Source: Pseudarthrobacter sp. fls2-241-R2A-127
Lineage (GTDB): Bacteria; Actinomycetota; Actinomycetes; Actinomycetales; Micrococcaceae
Direction of reading: 5' to 3'
Assembly (NCBI RefSeq): GCF_030209355.1
Contig: NZ_JARVSF010000041.1
Span: forward strand, 1-64,000
Length of the DNA: 64,000 bases
Below the pieces are notes generated by a model that saw only the letters and a list, made by a program, of their open reading frames with translations, was not told the DNA's origin and made no database searches. A program made the translations under genes and the position numbers. This document shows, piece after piece, positions 1 through 9,001 of the stretch (position 1 is its first letter; each line of letters begins with the position of its first letter).

Positions 1-34
1 GCTGATCGGCCGACAAAGAACTACTTGAACGCAA

Positions 35-88
35 AACTGCTCCCCGGAAGTCGAACTGAATTTTCAGTCCAACTTCCGGGGAGCAGTT
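35..88. terminator. Long perfect inverted repeat downstream of argH
   Basis: Two perfect 17-base arms (AACTGCTCCCCGGAAGT and its complement, 35-51 and 72-88) enclose a second small hairpin (ACTGAA/TTCAGT, 55-60 and 63-68). It lies 34 bases past the argH stop. It has no T-run, so a bidirectional terminator or mRNA 3'-end stabiliser is inferred from position and stem strength. Thirteen bases of one arm recur at 29466-29478. The rest of 1-121 holds no gene I can support. Confidence 0.7.
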
Positions 89-121
89 CACATGCCCCGG
101 GGCCCTTGGCAACAATGCTTC

Positions 122-1612
122 CTACCCCGCGTACTCCCGCACGCCGGCAAGCTCGCCTTCCAGCGCGGCCAGCTGGCGTTCGACGGCGGCCGGCGCCGTT
201 CCGCCCTGGGAGTTCCGGCTGTTGAGCGAACCCTCCGTGGAGAGCACGGTGCGGACCTCGGGCGTAAGGTGCTCCGAGATCGCCGCGTACTCTTCGTCGG
301 TCAGGTCCCACAGCTCGACGCCGCGGGACTCGGCCTGCTTGACGGCGGCACCGGAGAGCTCATGCGCCTCGCGGAACGGCACGCCCTGGCGGACCAGCCA
401 TTCGGCGATGTCCGTGGCCAGCGCGAAGCCCTGGGGTGCCAGGGACTCCATCCGCTCGGTGTTGAAGGTCAAGGTGGCGATCATGCCGGAGACGGCCGGG
501 AGCAGCAGTTCCAGCGTGTCGGCGGCGTCGAACACCGGTTCCTTGTCCTCCTGCAGGTCGCGGTTGTAAGCCAGGGGCAGGCCCTTGAGCGTTGCCAGCA
601 GCCCGGTCAGGTTGCCGATCAGGCGCCCTGCCTTGCCACGGGCCAGCTCGGCAACGTCCGGGTTCTTCTTCTGCGGCATGATCGAGGACCCCGTGGAGTA
701 CGAATCATGCAGCGTGACGAAGGAGAACTCCTTGGTGGCCCAGAAGATGACTTCCTCGGAGATCCGGGACAGGTCCACGCCGATCATCGAGCAGACCCAG
801 GCGAACTCGGCGAAGACGTCGCGGGAGGCGGTGCCGTCGATCGAGTTGTGCACCGCGGAGAAGAAGCCGAGGTCGGCGGCCACGGCCTCCGGGTCCAGGC
901 CCAGCGAGGACCCGGCCAGGGCGCCCGAGCCGTACGGTGAAACCCCGGCCCGCTTGTCCCAGTCCTGGAGCCGCTGCACGTCGCGCAGCAGCGCCCAGGC
1001 GTGGGCCAGCAGGTGGTGGCTGAGCAGGACGGGCTGTGCGTGCTGCAGGTGGGTGCGGCCGGGCATGGCCACACCGTGGTGCGCCTTGGCCTGCTCCACG
1101 AGCGCGTCCACGGTGGCCAGGACACCGCGGGCGATGATCCGGGCGTGGTCGCGCAGGAACATCCGGCCCAGGGTGGCCACCTGGTCGTTGCGGGACCGGC
1201 CGGCGCGGAGCTTGCCGCCCAGCTGGGCACCCGCTCGCTCGATCAGGCCGCGTTCCAGCGAACCGTGCACGTCCTCATCGGACTCCGCCGGCAGGTAGGC
1301 GCCGGAGGCCACATCCTCGTCCAGCTTGGTGAGGGCTTCAAGCATCCCCTGCAGCTCGGCGTCGTCCAGCAGCCCGGCCTTGTGCAGCACGCGGGCGTGC
1401 GCCTTGGACCCGGCGATGTCGTAGCGGGCCAGCCGCCAGTCGAAGTGCGTCGACTTGCTCAACGCCGCGAGGGCATCCGCCGGACCGCCGGCGAACCGGC
1501 CGCCCCACAGCGCACCTGCGTTCGTTGCCTCCGTTTTCGTCCCCGGACGCACCCCAGCCTCGCTTCGCTCGGCCGGGGACCCCTGCGCCCGTGGGCCCTG
1601 CTGCTGACTCAC
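122..1612 (-). CDS. argH: Argininosuccinate lyase
   Basis: Last step of arginine synthesis: splits argininosuccinate into arginine and fumarate in the cytoplasm. The fumarase/aspartase-family signature GSSIMPQKKNPD is present and the conserved N-terminal GALWGGRF begins about 33 residues in. The GTG start at 1612 overlaps the argG stop as GTGA, arguing for translational coupling and giving 496 residues. That makes an N-terminus about 20-25 residues longer than usual; an in-frame GTG at 1552 would remove most of the excess (476 residues). The extension is encoded over an inverted repeat (1539-1580). It is the last gene of the argCJBDFRGH operon. Confidence 0.96.
   Translation of the reverse strand: MSQQQGPRAQGSPAERSEAGVRPGTKTEATNAGALWGGRFAGGPADALAALSKSTHFDWRLARYDIAGSKAHARVLHKAGLLDDAELQGMLEALTKLDEDVASGAYLPAESDEDVHGSLERGLIERAGAQLGGKLRAGRSRNDQVATLGRMFLRDHARIIARGVLATVDALVEQAKAHHGVAMPGRTHLQHAQPVLLSHHLLAHAWALLRDVQRLQDWDKRAGVSPYGSGALAGSSLGLDPEAVAADLGFFSAVHNSIDGTASRDVFAEFAWVCSMIGVDLSRISEEVIFWATKEFSFVTLHDSYSTGSSIMPQKKNPDVAELARGKAGRLIGNLTGLLATLKGLPLAYNRDLQEDKEPVFDAADTLELLLPAVSGMIATLTFNTERMESLAPQGFALATDIAEWLVRQGVPFREAHELSGAAVKQAESRGVELWDLTDEEYAAISEHLTPEVRTVLSTEGSLNSRNSQGGTAPAAVERQLAALEGELAGVREYAG
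1539..1580. repeat. Inverted repeat inside the argH 5' end
   Basis: GTCCCCGG (1539-1546) and CCGGGGAC (1573-1580) form perfect 8-base arms around a sequence that translates on the argH strand as AERSEAGVR. Nothing in the enzyme family needs these residues. The arrangement looks like a small palindromic element inserted in frame; that origin is inferred. Confidence 0.4.
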
Positions 1613-2814
1613 TTCCCTGCGACGCGGATGTCGCGGCCGGAGGCAACCTTGGCGGACATGCCCCACAGCTCGATGAAGCCCTTGGCCTGGGACTGGTCGA
1701 AGGTGTCGCCGGTGTCGTAGGTGGCCAGCGAGAAGTCATACAGCGAGGTGTCGGAGCGGCGGCCGTTGACGATTGCCTGGCCACCGTGCAGGGTCATGCG
1801 GATGTCGCCGGAGACGTACTTCTGGGTGTCCTCGATGAACGCGTCCAGGGAGCGCTTCAGCGGGGAGAACCACTGGCCGTCGTAGACCAGTTCGGCCCAG
1901 CGCTGGCCAACGATGGCCTTGAAGCGGGCCTGCTCGCGCTCGATGGTGATGTCCTCGAGGTGCTTGTGCGCGGTGATCAGCGCCATGGCGCCGGGGGCTT
2001 CGTAGATCTCGCGGGACTTGATGCCCACCAGGCGGTCTTCGACGACGTCGATGCGGCCTACGCCCTGGGCGCCGGCGCGGCGGTTCAGTTCCTTGATGGC
2101 CTGCAGCGGGGTGACCTTGACACCGTCGATCGCCACCGGCACGCCGGCTTCGAAGGAGATGGTGACCTCATCGGGTGCCGGCGGGAACTCCGGGGTGGCG
2201 GTGTAGTCGTAGATGTCCTTGGTGGGAGCGTTCCAGATGTCCTCGAGGTAGCCGGTTTCCACGGCGCGACCCCAGACGTTCTGGTCAATCGAGTACGGGT
2301 TCTTCTTGGTGGTCTCGATGGGCAGTCCCTTTTCCTCGGCGAACGCGATGGCCTTGTCGCGGGTCAGGGCGAGGTCGCGGACCGGGGCGATGCACTTCAG
2401 GTCCGGGCCGAGGGTCTGGATGCCCACTTCGAAGCGGACCTGGTCGTTGCCCTTGCCGGTGCAGCCGTGCGCAACGGTGGTGGCGCCGAATTCGCGGGCG
2501 GCCTTCACCAGGTGCTTGACGATAACCGGGCGGGAGATGGCGGACACCAGCGGGTAGTGGCCCTGGTAAAGGGCGTTGGCCTTCAGCGTGGGCACGCAGT
2601 ATTCGTTGGCGAACTCGTCCGAGGCGTCGGCCACGTAGGCTTCGACGGCGCCGCAACCAAGGGCGCGCTGGCGGATGGTTTCCAGCGATTCGCCGCCCTG
2701 TCCGACGTCGACCGCCACGGCGATGACCTCGGCACCGGCGGCTTCACCGATCCAGCCGATGGCGACGGACGTGTCCAGGCCGCCGGAGTAGGCCAGCACA
2801 ATGCGTTCAGTCAC
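1609..2814 (-). CDS. argG: Argininosuccinate synthase
   Basis: Joins citrulline and aspartate with ATP to give argininosuccinate. The PP-loop AYSGGLDTS lies at residues 9-17, and the 401-residue length is normal for the family. The start is GTG at 2814 with a good AAGGAG site 8 bases upstream. It follows argR after a 45-base gap, the widest or second widest in this operon, and no ARG-box-like sequence is evident there, so it is probably read from the argC promoter. Its stop overlaps the argH start. Confidence 0.98.
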   Translation of the reverse strand: MTERIVLAYSGGLDTSVAIGWIGEAAGAEVIAVAVDVGQGGESLETIRQRALGCGAVEAYVADASDEFANEYCVPTLKANALYQGHYPLVSAISRPVIVKHLVKAAREFGATTVAHGCTGKGNDQVRFEVGIQTLGPDLKCIAPVRDLALTRDKAIAFAEEKGLPIETTKKNPYSIDQNVWGRAVETGYLEDIWNAPTKDIYDYTATPEFPPAPDEVTISFEAGVPVAIDGVKVTPLQAIKELNRRAGAQGVGRIDVVEDRLVGIKSREIYEAPGAMALITAHKHLEDITIEREQARFKAIVGQRWAELVYDGQWFSPLKRSLDAFIEDTQKYVSGDIRMTLHGGQAIVNGRRSDTSLYDFSLATYDTGDTFDQSQAKGFIELWGMSAKVASGRDIRVAGK

Positions 2815-2859
2815 TTTAAATGCTCCTTGTTGGGGTTGGTTGATGATTTGTCTTCAAGC

Positions 2860-3390
2860 TTATTGCCCGGCTTCCTCTGCGAGCTGCAGGAAACGGGCAG
2901 CGAGGTCCGGGCCGCCCAGCGGGTCGCGGGAGACCAGCAGGACGGTATCGTCACCGGCGATGGTGCCCAGTATGGACGGCATCACCGAGTGGTCGATGGC
3001 CAGGGCCAGGAAGTTCGCAGCTCCCGGCGGCGTCCGGAGGACGGCGATGTTGGCGGACGCTTCGGCGGTCACCAACAGTTCGCTGCACAGCCGCGCGAGC
3101 CGGGCGTCCAGGATCTCCTGGGTGACGCCGCTCTTCGCGGCCCGTTCCCCGCCCTCGCCGGGAACGGCGTACACCAGGACACCTTCCTTACCGCGGACAC
3201 GGACGGCACCCAGTTCCACGAGGTCCCGGGACAGGGTCGCCTGGGTGACCTGGACGCCCTCGCCCGCCAGCAGTGCCGCGAGCTCCGCCTGGGAACGCAC
3301 GGACTGCCCGGTCAGGATGGCGGTAATGCGCGCCTGCCGGGCGGTCTTGGTGGCCGGGCTGGTGCCCGCGGAGGACTGCTGGGCGGACAC
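2860..3390 (-). CDS. argR: Arginine repressor
   Basis: Arginine-sensing regulator of the ArgR/AhrC family, 176 residues. The N-terminal half is a winged helix with the DNA-reading stretch QATLSRDLVELG near residues 49-60. The C-terminal half has the hexamer/arginine-binding pattern GTIAGDDTVLLV. It starts with GTG directly on the argF stop (TAGTG), so the repressor is made from the operon it is expected to control, an autoregulatory loop common in actinobacteria. Likely operators lie at 8854-8885. Confidence 0.97.
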   Translation of the reverse strand: MSAQQSSAGTSPATKTARQARITAILTGQSVRSQAELAALLAGEGVQVTQATLSRDLVELGAVRVRGKEGVLVYAVPGEGGERAAKSGVTQEILDARLARLCSELLVTAEASANIAVLRTPPGAANFLALAIDHSVMPSILGTIAGDDTVLLVSRDPLGGPDLAARFLQLAEEAGQ

Positions 3391-4391
3391 TAGAACGTGC
3401 TTTCTCCGGTGCCTTCGACCGGAGAGAGCCCGTCGACGAAAGCCAGGCCGGAGCGGTGCATCAGCCAGGCCATCAGGGCTTTCTGGGCGTGGAGGCGGTT
3501 TTCGGCTTCGTCCCAGACGATGGACTGCGGGCCGTCGATGACGTCGGCGGAGATTTCGTAGCCGCGGTAGGCGGGCAGGCAGTGGAGCACGACGGCGTCA
3601 TCCGCGGCGAGTGCCATGGCGTCCGAGTCCACGGAGTAGTCCCGGAACAACTGCATCCGGGCTTCCTTTTCGGATTCCTGGCCCATGGACACCCAGGTAT
3701 CGGTGGCAACGACGTCGGCGCCCTGGAGGGCCTCCTTGGCGTCGCTGGTGATCAGCACCGAGCCGCCGGTTTCAGCCGCCCGTTCCTCGGCAGCCGCCAC
3801 AATGTCAGCCGCAGGCAGGTAACCCTCGGGTCCGGCGATGCGGACGTGCATGCCGGCGGTGACCCCGGCCAGGAGGTAGGAGTTGGCCATGTTGTTGGCG
3901 GCGTCGCCGAGGTAGCTCATGGTGAGGCCCTTGAGCTGGCCCTTGTGCTCCTTCACAGCCAACAGGTCGGCCAGGAGCTGGCACGGGTGGTAGTCGTCGC
4001 ACAGCGCGTTGATGACGGGCACTTTGGAGTTCTCCGCCATGGCCACCAGGCCTGCGTGCGCGCCGGTGCGCCACACGATGGTGGAGACCATGCGTTCGAG
4101 GACCTTTGCGGTGTCCTCCACGGATTCCTTGTGTCCGATCTGCGCTTCACCCGGGTTGATGATCAGGGCGTTGCCGCCCATGTCCGCAACGCCGGTGGCG
4201 AAGGAGACGCGGGTCCGGGTGGACGTCTTGTCGAAGATCACGGCGACGGTCTTGCGGCCGTTGCCTTCCGCGGCATAGGGCTGGACGCTGTAGGGGGCCG
4301 CCTTCATGCGCGCGGCGAGCTCCAGAACCTCTGCCTGCTCGGCGGGGCTGAGGTCGGTGTCCTTGAGGAAGTGCCGGGTTGCGTTGGTCAC
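3390..4391 (-). CDS. argF: Ornithine carbamoyltransferase
   Basis: Transfers carbamoyl from carbamoyl phosphate to ornithine, giving citrulline. The carbamoyl-phosphate loop STRTR near residue 56 and the ornithine-binding motif HCLPAYRG are intact, and 333 residues is normal. The position in an arg operon and HCLP favour the anabolic enzyme over aspartate carbamoyltransferase. The start is GTG at 4391, overlapping the argD stop as GTGA. Confidence 0.97.
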   Translation of the reverse strand: MTNATRHFLKDTDLSPAEQAEVLELAARMKAAPYSVQPYAAEGNGRKTVAVIFDKTSTRTRVSFATGVADMGGNALIINPGEAQIGHKESVEDTAKVLERMVSTIVWRTGAHAGLVAMAENSKVPVINALCDDYHPCQLLADLLAVKEHKGQLKGLTMSYLGDAANNMANSYLLAGVTAGMHVRIAGPEGYLPAADIVAAAEERAAETGGSVLITSDAKEALQGADVVATDTWVSMGQESEKEARMQLFRDYSVDSDAMALAADDAVVLHCLPAYRGYEISADVIDGPQSIVWDEAENRLHAQKALMAWLMHRSGLAFVDGLSPVEGTGESTF

Positions 4392-5641
4392 TGGGCGTCC
4401 TTAGCTGCTTGGAGGATTGCCGGGAAGGCGGCGAGGAACGTGTCGGCCTGGGCCGCGGTAAGGATCAGCGGCGGGGCCAGGCGGATGGTGTGGGGGCCTG
4501 GGCTGTTGATGATGAAGCCCGCGTCAAGGGCTGCCTGCACCGCGGCGGGCGCAACGTCGGCGTCAAGGTCGAAACCGATCAACAGGCCTTCGCCGCGGAC
4601 CTCGGTGACCCCCGCGATGGCAGCCAGCCCGGAGCGCAGGTGCTCCCCCACCGCGGTGGCGTTCGCCAGGACGTTCTGGCTTTCCAGTGCGTGGAGGGTG
4701 GCGAGGGCGGCCGCGGTGGCAACAGGGTTGCCGCCGAAGGTGGTGCCGTGCTGGCCGGCGGAGAGCAACGACGACGCCTGCTCACCGAAGGTGATGAGGG
4801 CACCGATGGGGAATCCGCCGCCGAGGCCCTTGGCCAGGGTGACGGCGTCGGGGACGATGCCTGCATCCTCGCTGGCCAGCCACTTGCCGGTCCGTCCGAT
4901 GCCGGTCTGGACTTCGTCGAGGATCAGCAGGGCTCCGGCTTTGCTGGTGGCTTCCCGGGCCGCCTTCAGGTAACCCGGTTGCAGCGGCCGGACGCCCGCT
5001 TCACCCTGGATAGGTTCCAGGAACACGGCGGCGACGGTTTCGTCCACTGCGGCCTCCAGTGCGGCGACGTCGCCGAACGGGATGTGGACCACCCCACCGG
5101 GCAGCGGCTCGAACGGTGCCCGGTAGGCTTCTTTGGCCGTGAGGGCCAGGGCACCCATGGTCCGGCCGTGGAACGCGCCTTCGAGGGCGATGATTTTGGT
5201 CCGCTTGGTATCGCCGGTGCCGGTGTTGCGGCGCGCGAGCTTGAACGCTGCCTCGTTGGCTTCGGTGCCGGAGTTGCTGAAGAACACCTTTGACCCGGCG
5301 GGGGCGTGGGCCAGTTCCAGGAGTTTCTCGGCCAGCGCCACCTGGGTGGGGCTGGTGAAGAAGTTGGAGACGTGCCCCAGGGTGGCCAGCTGGCTGGCGA
5401 TGACCGACGTCACGAAGGGGTGGGCGTGGCCAAGGGCGTTAACGGCGATGCCGCCCAGCAGGTCCAGGTATTCCTTGCCGTCAGCGTCCCAGACCAGGCA
5501 GCCGGCGCCGCGGACCAGGACGCGCTGGGGCGTGCCGAACACGTTCATAAGGGATGTGGAATAGCGGGAGAGCCATTCGGATCCGGCGTGTCCGGTGGTT
5601 TCCACCAGCTCAGTGACTGATGCCTTTTCAACCGTGTTCAT
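4388..5641 (-). CDS. argD: Acetylornithine aminotransferase
   Basis: PLP-dependent class III aminotransferase converting N-acetylglutamate semialdehyde to N-acetylornithine. The motif ILDEVQTGIGRTG and the Schiff-base lysine in TLAKGLGGGFPIGA are present; 417 residues. ArgD enzymes often also act as succinyldiaminopimelate aminotransferases, so a second role in lysine synthesis is possible from family knowledge. The ATG overlaps the argB stop as ATGA. Confidence 0.96.
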   Translation of the reverse strand: MNTVEKASVTELVETTGHAGSEWLSRYSTSLMNVFGTPQRVLVRGAGCLVWDADGKEYLDLLGGIAVNALGHAHPFVTSVIASQLATLGHVSNFFTSPTQVALAEKLLELAHAPAGSKVFFSNSGTEANEAAFKLARRNTGTGDTKRTKIIALEGAFHGRTMGALALTAKEAYRAPFEPLPGGVVHIPFGDVAALEAAVDETVAAVFLEPIQGEAGVRPLQPGYLKAAREATSKAGALLILDEVQTGIGRTGKWLASEDAGIVPDAVTLAKGLGGGFPIGALITFGEQASSLLSAGQHGTTFGGNPVATAAALATLHALESQNVLANATAVGEHLRSGLAAIAGVTEVRGEGLLIGFDLDADVAPAAVQAALDAGFIINSPGPHTIRLAPPLILTAAQADTFLAAFPAILQAAKDAQ

Positions 5642-6597
5642 GCGTTCACTTCCTCGTCCGGGACCACCTGGGTGCCGATGCCCGCCGTCGTAAATGTTTC
5701 AAGCAGCATGGAGTGGGCCAGGCGCCCGTCCACGATGTGTGCCTGTTCCACGCCCTCGTCGACGGCCTTCAAACAGGCGGCCATCTTCGGGATCATGCCG
5801 GATTCGAGCTTGGGCAACATGTCCCGCAGCTCGGACACCGTGAGGGAGGAGATCAGGGAAGACTTGTCCGGCCAATTGGCGTACAGGCCTTCGACGTCGG
5901 TCAGGATGACCAGCTTGGAAGCCCCCAGAGCGGAGGCGACCGCGGCAGCCGCAGTGTCCGCGTTGACGTTCAGGACCTGGCCCGTGGGCTGGAAACGCGC
6001 GGCACCTGCCACGCCCTCCCCGCCGTCGACAATTTCCGGGGCGACGGTGGAGATGACCGGGATGCGTCCGGCGGCCAGGATGTCCACGATGCCCGCGGGG
6101 TCGACGCCGACCACTTCGCCCACCAGCCCGAGGTCAATGTCTTCGCCGTCCACCACGGTGCCGGTGCGGACGGCGCGCAGGAGCCCGCCGTCTTCGCCGG
6201 ACATGCCGACGGCGTAGGGGCCGTGCGAGTTGATCAGGCCCACCAGTTCGCGTCCCACCTGGCCGGTGAGGACCATGCGGACCACGTCCATGGCTTCGGG
6301 GGTGGTGACGCGCAGGCCGCCCTTGAACTCGGATTCGATGCCCAGCCGGCCCAGCATGGAGTTGATCTGCGGGCCGCCGCCGTGGACCACCACGGGATGG
6401 ATGCCCACGTGGTGGAGAAACACGATGTCCTCGGCGAAGGCACGGCGCAGCTCATCGTTGACCATGGCGTTGCCGCCGTACTTGATCACCATGGTGGTGC
6501 CGGCGAACCGCTGGATCCAGGGCAGCGCCTCGATCAGGGTGGCGGCTTTGTCCTGGGCAGCGGACATGCTGGTGGTTTCACGCGTCTGGGTGTTCAT
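5638..6597 (-). CDS. argB: Acetylglutamate kinase
   Basis: Phosphorylates N-acetylglutamate, usually the arginine-feedback-controlled step. The amino acid kinase fold is shown by VIKYGGNAM near residue 37 and VHGGGPQIN near 80. At 319 residues it carries a short N-terminal extension, as arginine-sensitive forms do. The ATG at 6597 has a GGAAAG ribosome site 7 bases upstream; a second in-frame ATG ten codons later is less well placed. It is separated from argJ by 42 bases. Confidence 0.97.
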   Translation of the reverse strand: MNTQTRETTSMSAAQDKAATLIEALPWIQRFAGTTMVIKYGGNAMVNDELRRAFAEDIVFLHHVGIHPVVVHGGGPQINSMLGRLGIESEFKGGLRVTTPEAMDVVRMVLTGQVGRELVGLINSHGPYAVGMSGEDGGLLRAVRTGTVVDGEDIDLGLVGEVVGVDPAGIVDILAAGRIPVISTVAPEIVDGGEGVAGAARFQPTGQVLNVNADTAAAAVASALGASKLVILTDVEGLYANWPDKSSLISSLTVSELRDMLPKLESGMIPKMAACLKAVDEGVEQAHIVDGRLAHSMLLETFTTAGIGTQVVPDEEVNA

Positions 6598-6639
6598 GCT
6601 GTCACTTTCCGCAGCGGTTCCTGCCGGGAGCGGGAGCTC

Positions 6640-7806
6640 CTAGCTGGAGTACGCGCTGTTCTCGTGGACGTAGTCGTGGGTGAGGTCGTTGGTCCAGATG
6701 GTGGCCTCGGCGTCACCGGCCTGCAGGTCGATCTCCACCAGGACCTCGCGCGGTTCCAGGTCCACCAGGGCCCTGTCGTCGCCGATGCTGCCGTTGCGGC
6801 AGATTTGGACCCCGTTCATGGCCACGTTGAGCTTGTCCGGCTCGAACACGGCGTCCGTGGTGCCGACGGCTGAGAGCACGCGGCCCCAGTTGGGGTCTTT
6901 GCCGAAGATGGCGGCCTTGAACAGGTTGGAGCGGGCCACGGACCGGCTGACCGTTTCGGCGTCTGCTTCGCTGGCGGCGTTGAAGGTCCGGATGGCGATG
7001 TCGTGGCTGGCGCCCTCGGCATCGGCGATGAGCTTGCGTGCCAGCTCGGCGCAGACCTGGGTGAGGCCGGCACCGAAGTCAGCCGCGGACGGCACGGCCC
7101 CGGAGGCACCGGAGGCCAGCAGGACCACGGTGTCGTTGGTGGACATGCAGCCGTCGGAGTCGGCCCGGTCGAAGGTGACGCGCGTGGCATCCCGGAGGAC
7201 GACGTCGAGCATGTCGGAATCGACGGCGGCGTCGGTGGTGAGGACCACCAGCATGGTGGCCAGGCCGGGGGCCAGCATGCCGGCGCCCTTGGCGATGCCG
7301 CCGATGCTGAACTCCTGGCCGTCGGCGTCGGTACCGATGAAGAGGGCGGACTTGGGCACGCTGTCCGTGGTCATGATCGCGGTGCCTGCCGCCGGACCGC
7401 CGTCGGCGCTTAATGCTGCCGCCGCCGCTTCGACGCCCGGCAGGATCTTGTCCATCGGCAACTGTTCACCGATCAGGCCGGTGGAGCAGACAAAGACGTC
7501 GGTGGCCGAAATACCCAGGACCTCTGCAACTTTCTCGGCGGTGCTGTGGGTGTTCTGGAAGCCCGTAGGGCCGGTGCAGGCATTGGCTCCGCCCGAGTTC
7601 AGGATCACGGCGTCCACGCGGCCGTCGGAGACCACCTGGCGGGACCAGTGGACGGGGGCGGCCGCCACACGGTTGCTGGTGAACACGGCGGCCGCGGCCT
7701 TGGCCGGGCCGTCGTTGACCACAAGGGCGAGGTCCGGGTTGCCGGAGGCCTTGAGGCCGGCGGTGACGCCGGCGGCCCGGAAGCCCTGGGGTGCGGTGAT
7801 GGTCAC
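6640..7806 (-). CDS. argJ: Bifunctional glutamate N-acetyltransferase / ornithine acetyltransferase
   Basis: Recycles the acetyl group from acetylornithine to glutamate and may also use acetyl-CoA. The self-cleavage motif KGAGMLAPGLAT is present; ArgJ proteins cut themselves before that Thr into alpha and beta chains. The GTG at 7806 overlaps the argC stop as GTGA and gives 388 residues, the family length. A reading frame open upstream of this GTG runs antisense-like through argC and is not part of the protein. Confidence 0.97.
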   Translation of the reverse strand: MTITAPQGFRAAGVTAGLKASGNPDLALVVNDGPAKAAAAVFTSNRVAAAPVHWSRQVVSDGRVDAVILNSGGANACTGPTGFQNTHSTAEKVAEVLGISATDVFVCSTGLIGEQLPMDKILPGVEAAAAALSADGGPAAGTAIMTTDSVPKSALFIGTDADGQEFSIGGIAKGAGMLAPGLATMLVVLTTDAAVDSDMLDVVLRDATRVTFDRADSDGCMSTNDTVVLLASGASGAVPSAADFGAGLTQVCAELARKLIADAEGASHDIAIRTFNAASEADAETVSRSVARSNLFKAAIFGKDPNWGRVLSAVGTTDAVFEPDKLNVAMNGVQICRNGSIGDDRALVDLEPREVLVEIDLQAGDAEATIWTNDLTHDYVHENSAYSS

Positions 7807-8834
7807 GGGGCTACTCCCTGCAGGTTGAGGCCGGCCGTTTCCGGCAGGCCGAGTGCGATGTTCATGGACTGGACGGCGCCGCCGGCGGTGCCTTTGGTGA
7901 GGTTGTCGATCACGCAGGTCACGATCACGCGTCCGGAGTGGGGGTCGAAGGCGACCTGCATGGCGGCGTGGTTGGAGCCCTGGACGGACTTGGTGGCAGG
8001 CCACTGGCCCTCCGGCAGCACATGAACGAACAGCTCGTCGTCGTACGCATCCGTCCAGGCCTGGCGCAACTGGGCTGCAGTGGTGCCCACCTTGACCTTG
8101 GCGGTGGCGGTGGTGAGGATGCCGCGGCTCATCGGCGCCAGTGTGGGGGTGAAGGACACTGTGACCTGCTCCCCCGCCGCGTTGGACAGTCCCTGCTCGA
8201 TTTCCGGGGTGTGCCGGTGTCCGCCGCCCACGCCGTAGGGGCTCATGGATCCCATGACTTCGGAGCCGATGAGGTTGACCTTGGCAGCCTTGCCGGCGCC
8301 GGAGGTGCCGGACGCGGAAACGATGACGACGTCGTCGGGTTCGAGCAGGTGGGCTGCGAACCCGGGGGTGAGCGCCAGGAGGGCGGATGTGGGGTAGCAG
8401 CCGGGGACCGCGATGCGCCGGGCGCCCTTCAGGGCTTCGCGCTGGCCGGGCAGCTCGGGGAGTCCGTAGGGCCACGTGCCGGCGTGGGGAGAACCGTAGA
8501 ACTTTTCCCAGGCGGCGGGGTCCTCAAGGCGGTGGTCGGCGCCGGCGTCGATGACGACCGTTCCTTCCGGCAGCTGGGCGGCGATTTCGGCAGATGCGCC
8601 GTGCGGGAGGGCAAGGAAGACGACATCGTGGCCGGAGAGGTTCTCCACCGTGGTGTCCTCCAGGATCCGGCTTGCCAGTCCGTGCAGGTGCGGCTGCAGT
8701 TCACCCAGCCGCGAGCCTGCGTTGCTGTGGGCCGTGATGGCGCCAATGGTCACACCGGGGTGTCCGGCCAGGAGGCGGAGGACCTCTCCCCCGGCGTAGC
8801 CGCTGGCTCCCGAAACCGCAACAGAAATAGTCAT
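7803..8834 (-). CDS. argC: N-acetyl-gamma-glutamyl-phosphate reductase
   Basis: NADPH-dependent reduction of acetylglutamyl phosphate to the semialdehyde. It shows an N-terminal nucleotide-binding GASGYAGGEVLRL and the active-site cysteine in VPGCYPTS. The ATG at 8834 is chosen because family homology starts at once (TISVAVSGASGYAG); a TTG at 8852 is possible but adds six unneeded residues. It is the first gene of the operon, 343 residues, divergent from the quinone oxidoreductase and directly downstream of the ARG-box-like sites. Confidence 0.96.
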   Translation of the reverse strand: MTISVAVSGASGYAGGEVLRLLAGHPGVTIGAITAHSNAGSRLGELQPHLHGLASRILEDTTVENLSGHDVVFLALPHGASAEIAAQLPEGTVVIDAGADHRLEDPAAWEKFYGSPHAGTWPYGLPELPGQREALKGARRIAVPGCYPTSALLALTPGFAAHLLEPDDVVIVSASGTSGAGKAAKVNLIGSEVMGSMSPYGVGGGHRHTPEIEQGLSNAAGEQVTVSFTPTLAPMSRGILTTATAKVKVGTTAAQLRQAWTDAYDDELFVHVLPEGQWPATKSVQGSNHAAMQVAFDPHSGRVIVTCVIDNLTKGTAGGAVQSMNIALGLPETAGLNLQGVAP

Positions 8835-8853
8835 GCCTCGACTATACAACAAT

Positions 8854-8885
8854 AATTATGCATTGGTGCCGATATTTATGCATAA
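8854..8885 (-). promoter_or_regulatory. Tandem ARG-box-like operator of the arg operon
   Basis: An AT-rich island in GC-rich surroundings carries two copies of an ATGCAT-centred palindrome: AATTATGCATT (8854-8864) and TTTATGCATAA (8875-8885), 21 bases or two helical turns apart. Actinobacterial ArgR sites are of this TGCATAA type. The position, about 20-50 bases upstream of argC, suits repression by the argR product. The identity is inferred from motif and place. Confidence 0.75.
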
Positions 8886-9001
8886 GCCATCGGGGTTCGA
8901 TGTTTGGATGTTCCATGTACCTGTCCCGCGCGCACGCGGTGTCCCTAGGATGGATTTCGGCAGCCGGGGCCGGAGGTACCGGGACCCGGGAAAGGAGCGC
9001 C

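Noticed and set aside
1525..3393. A 622-codon open frame opposite argG and argR
   Set aside because: Composition artefact of high GC; both arg proteins are complete on the minus strand and the frame shows no domain.
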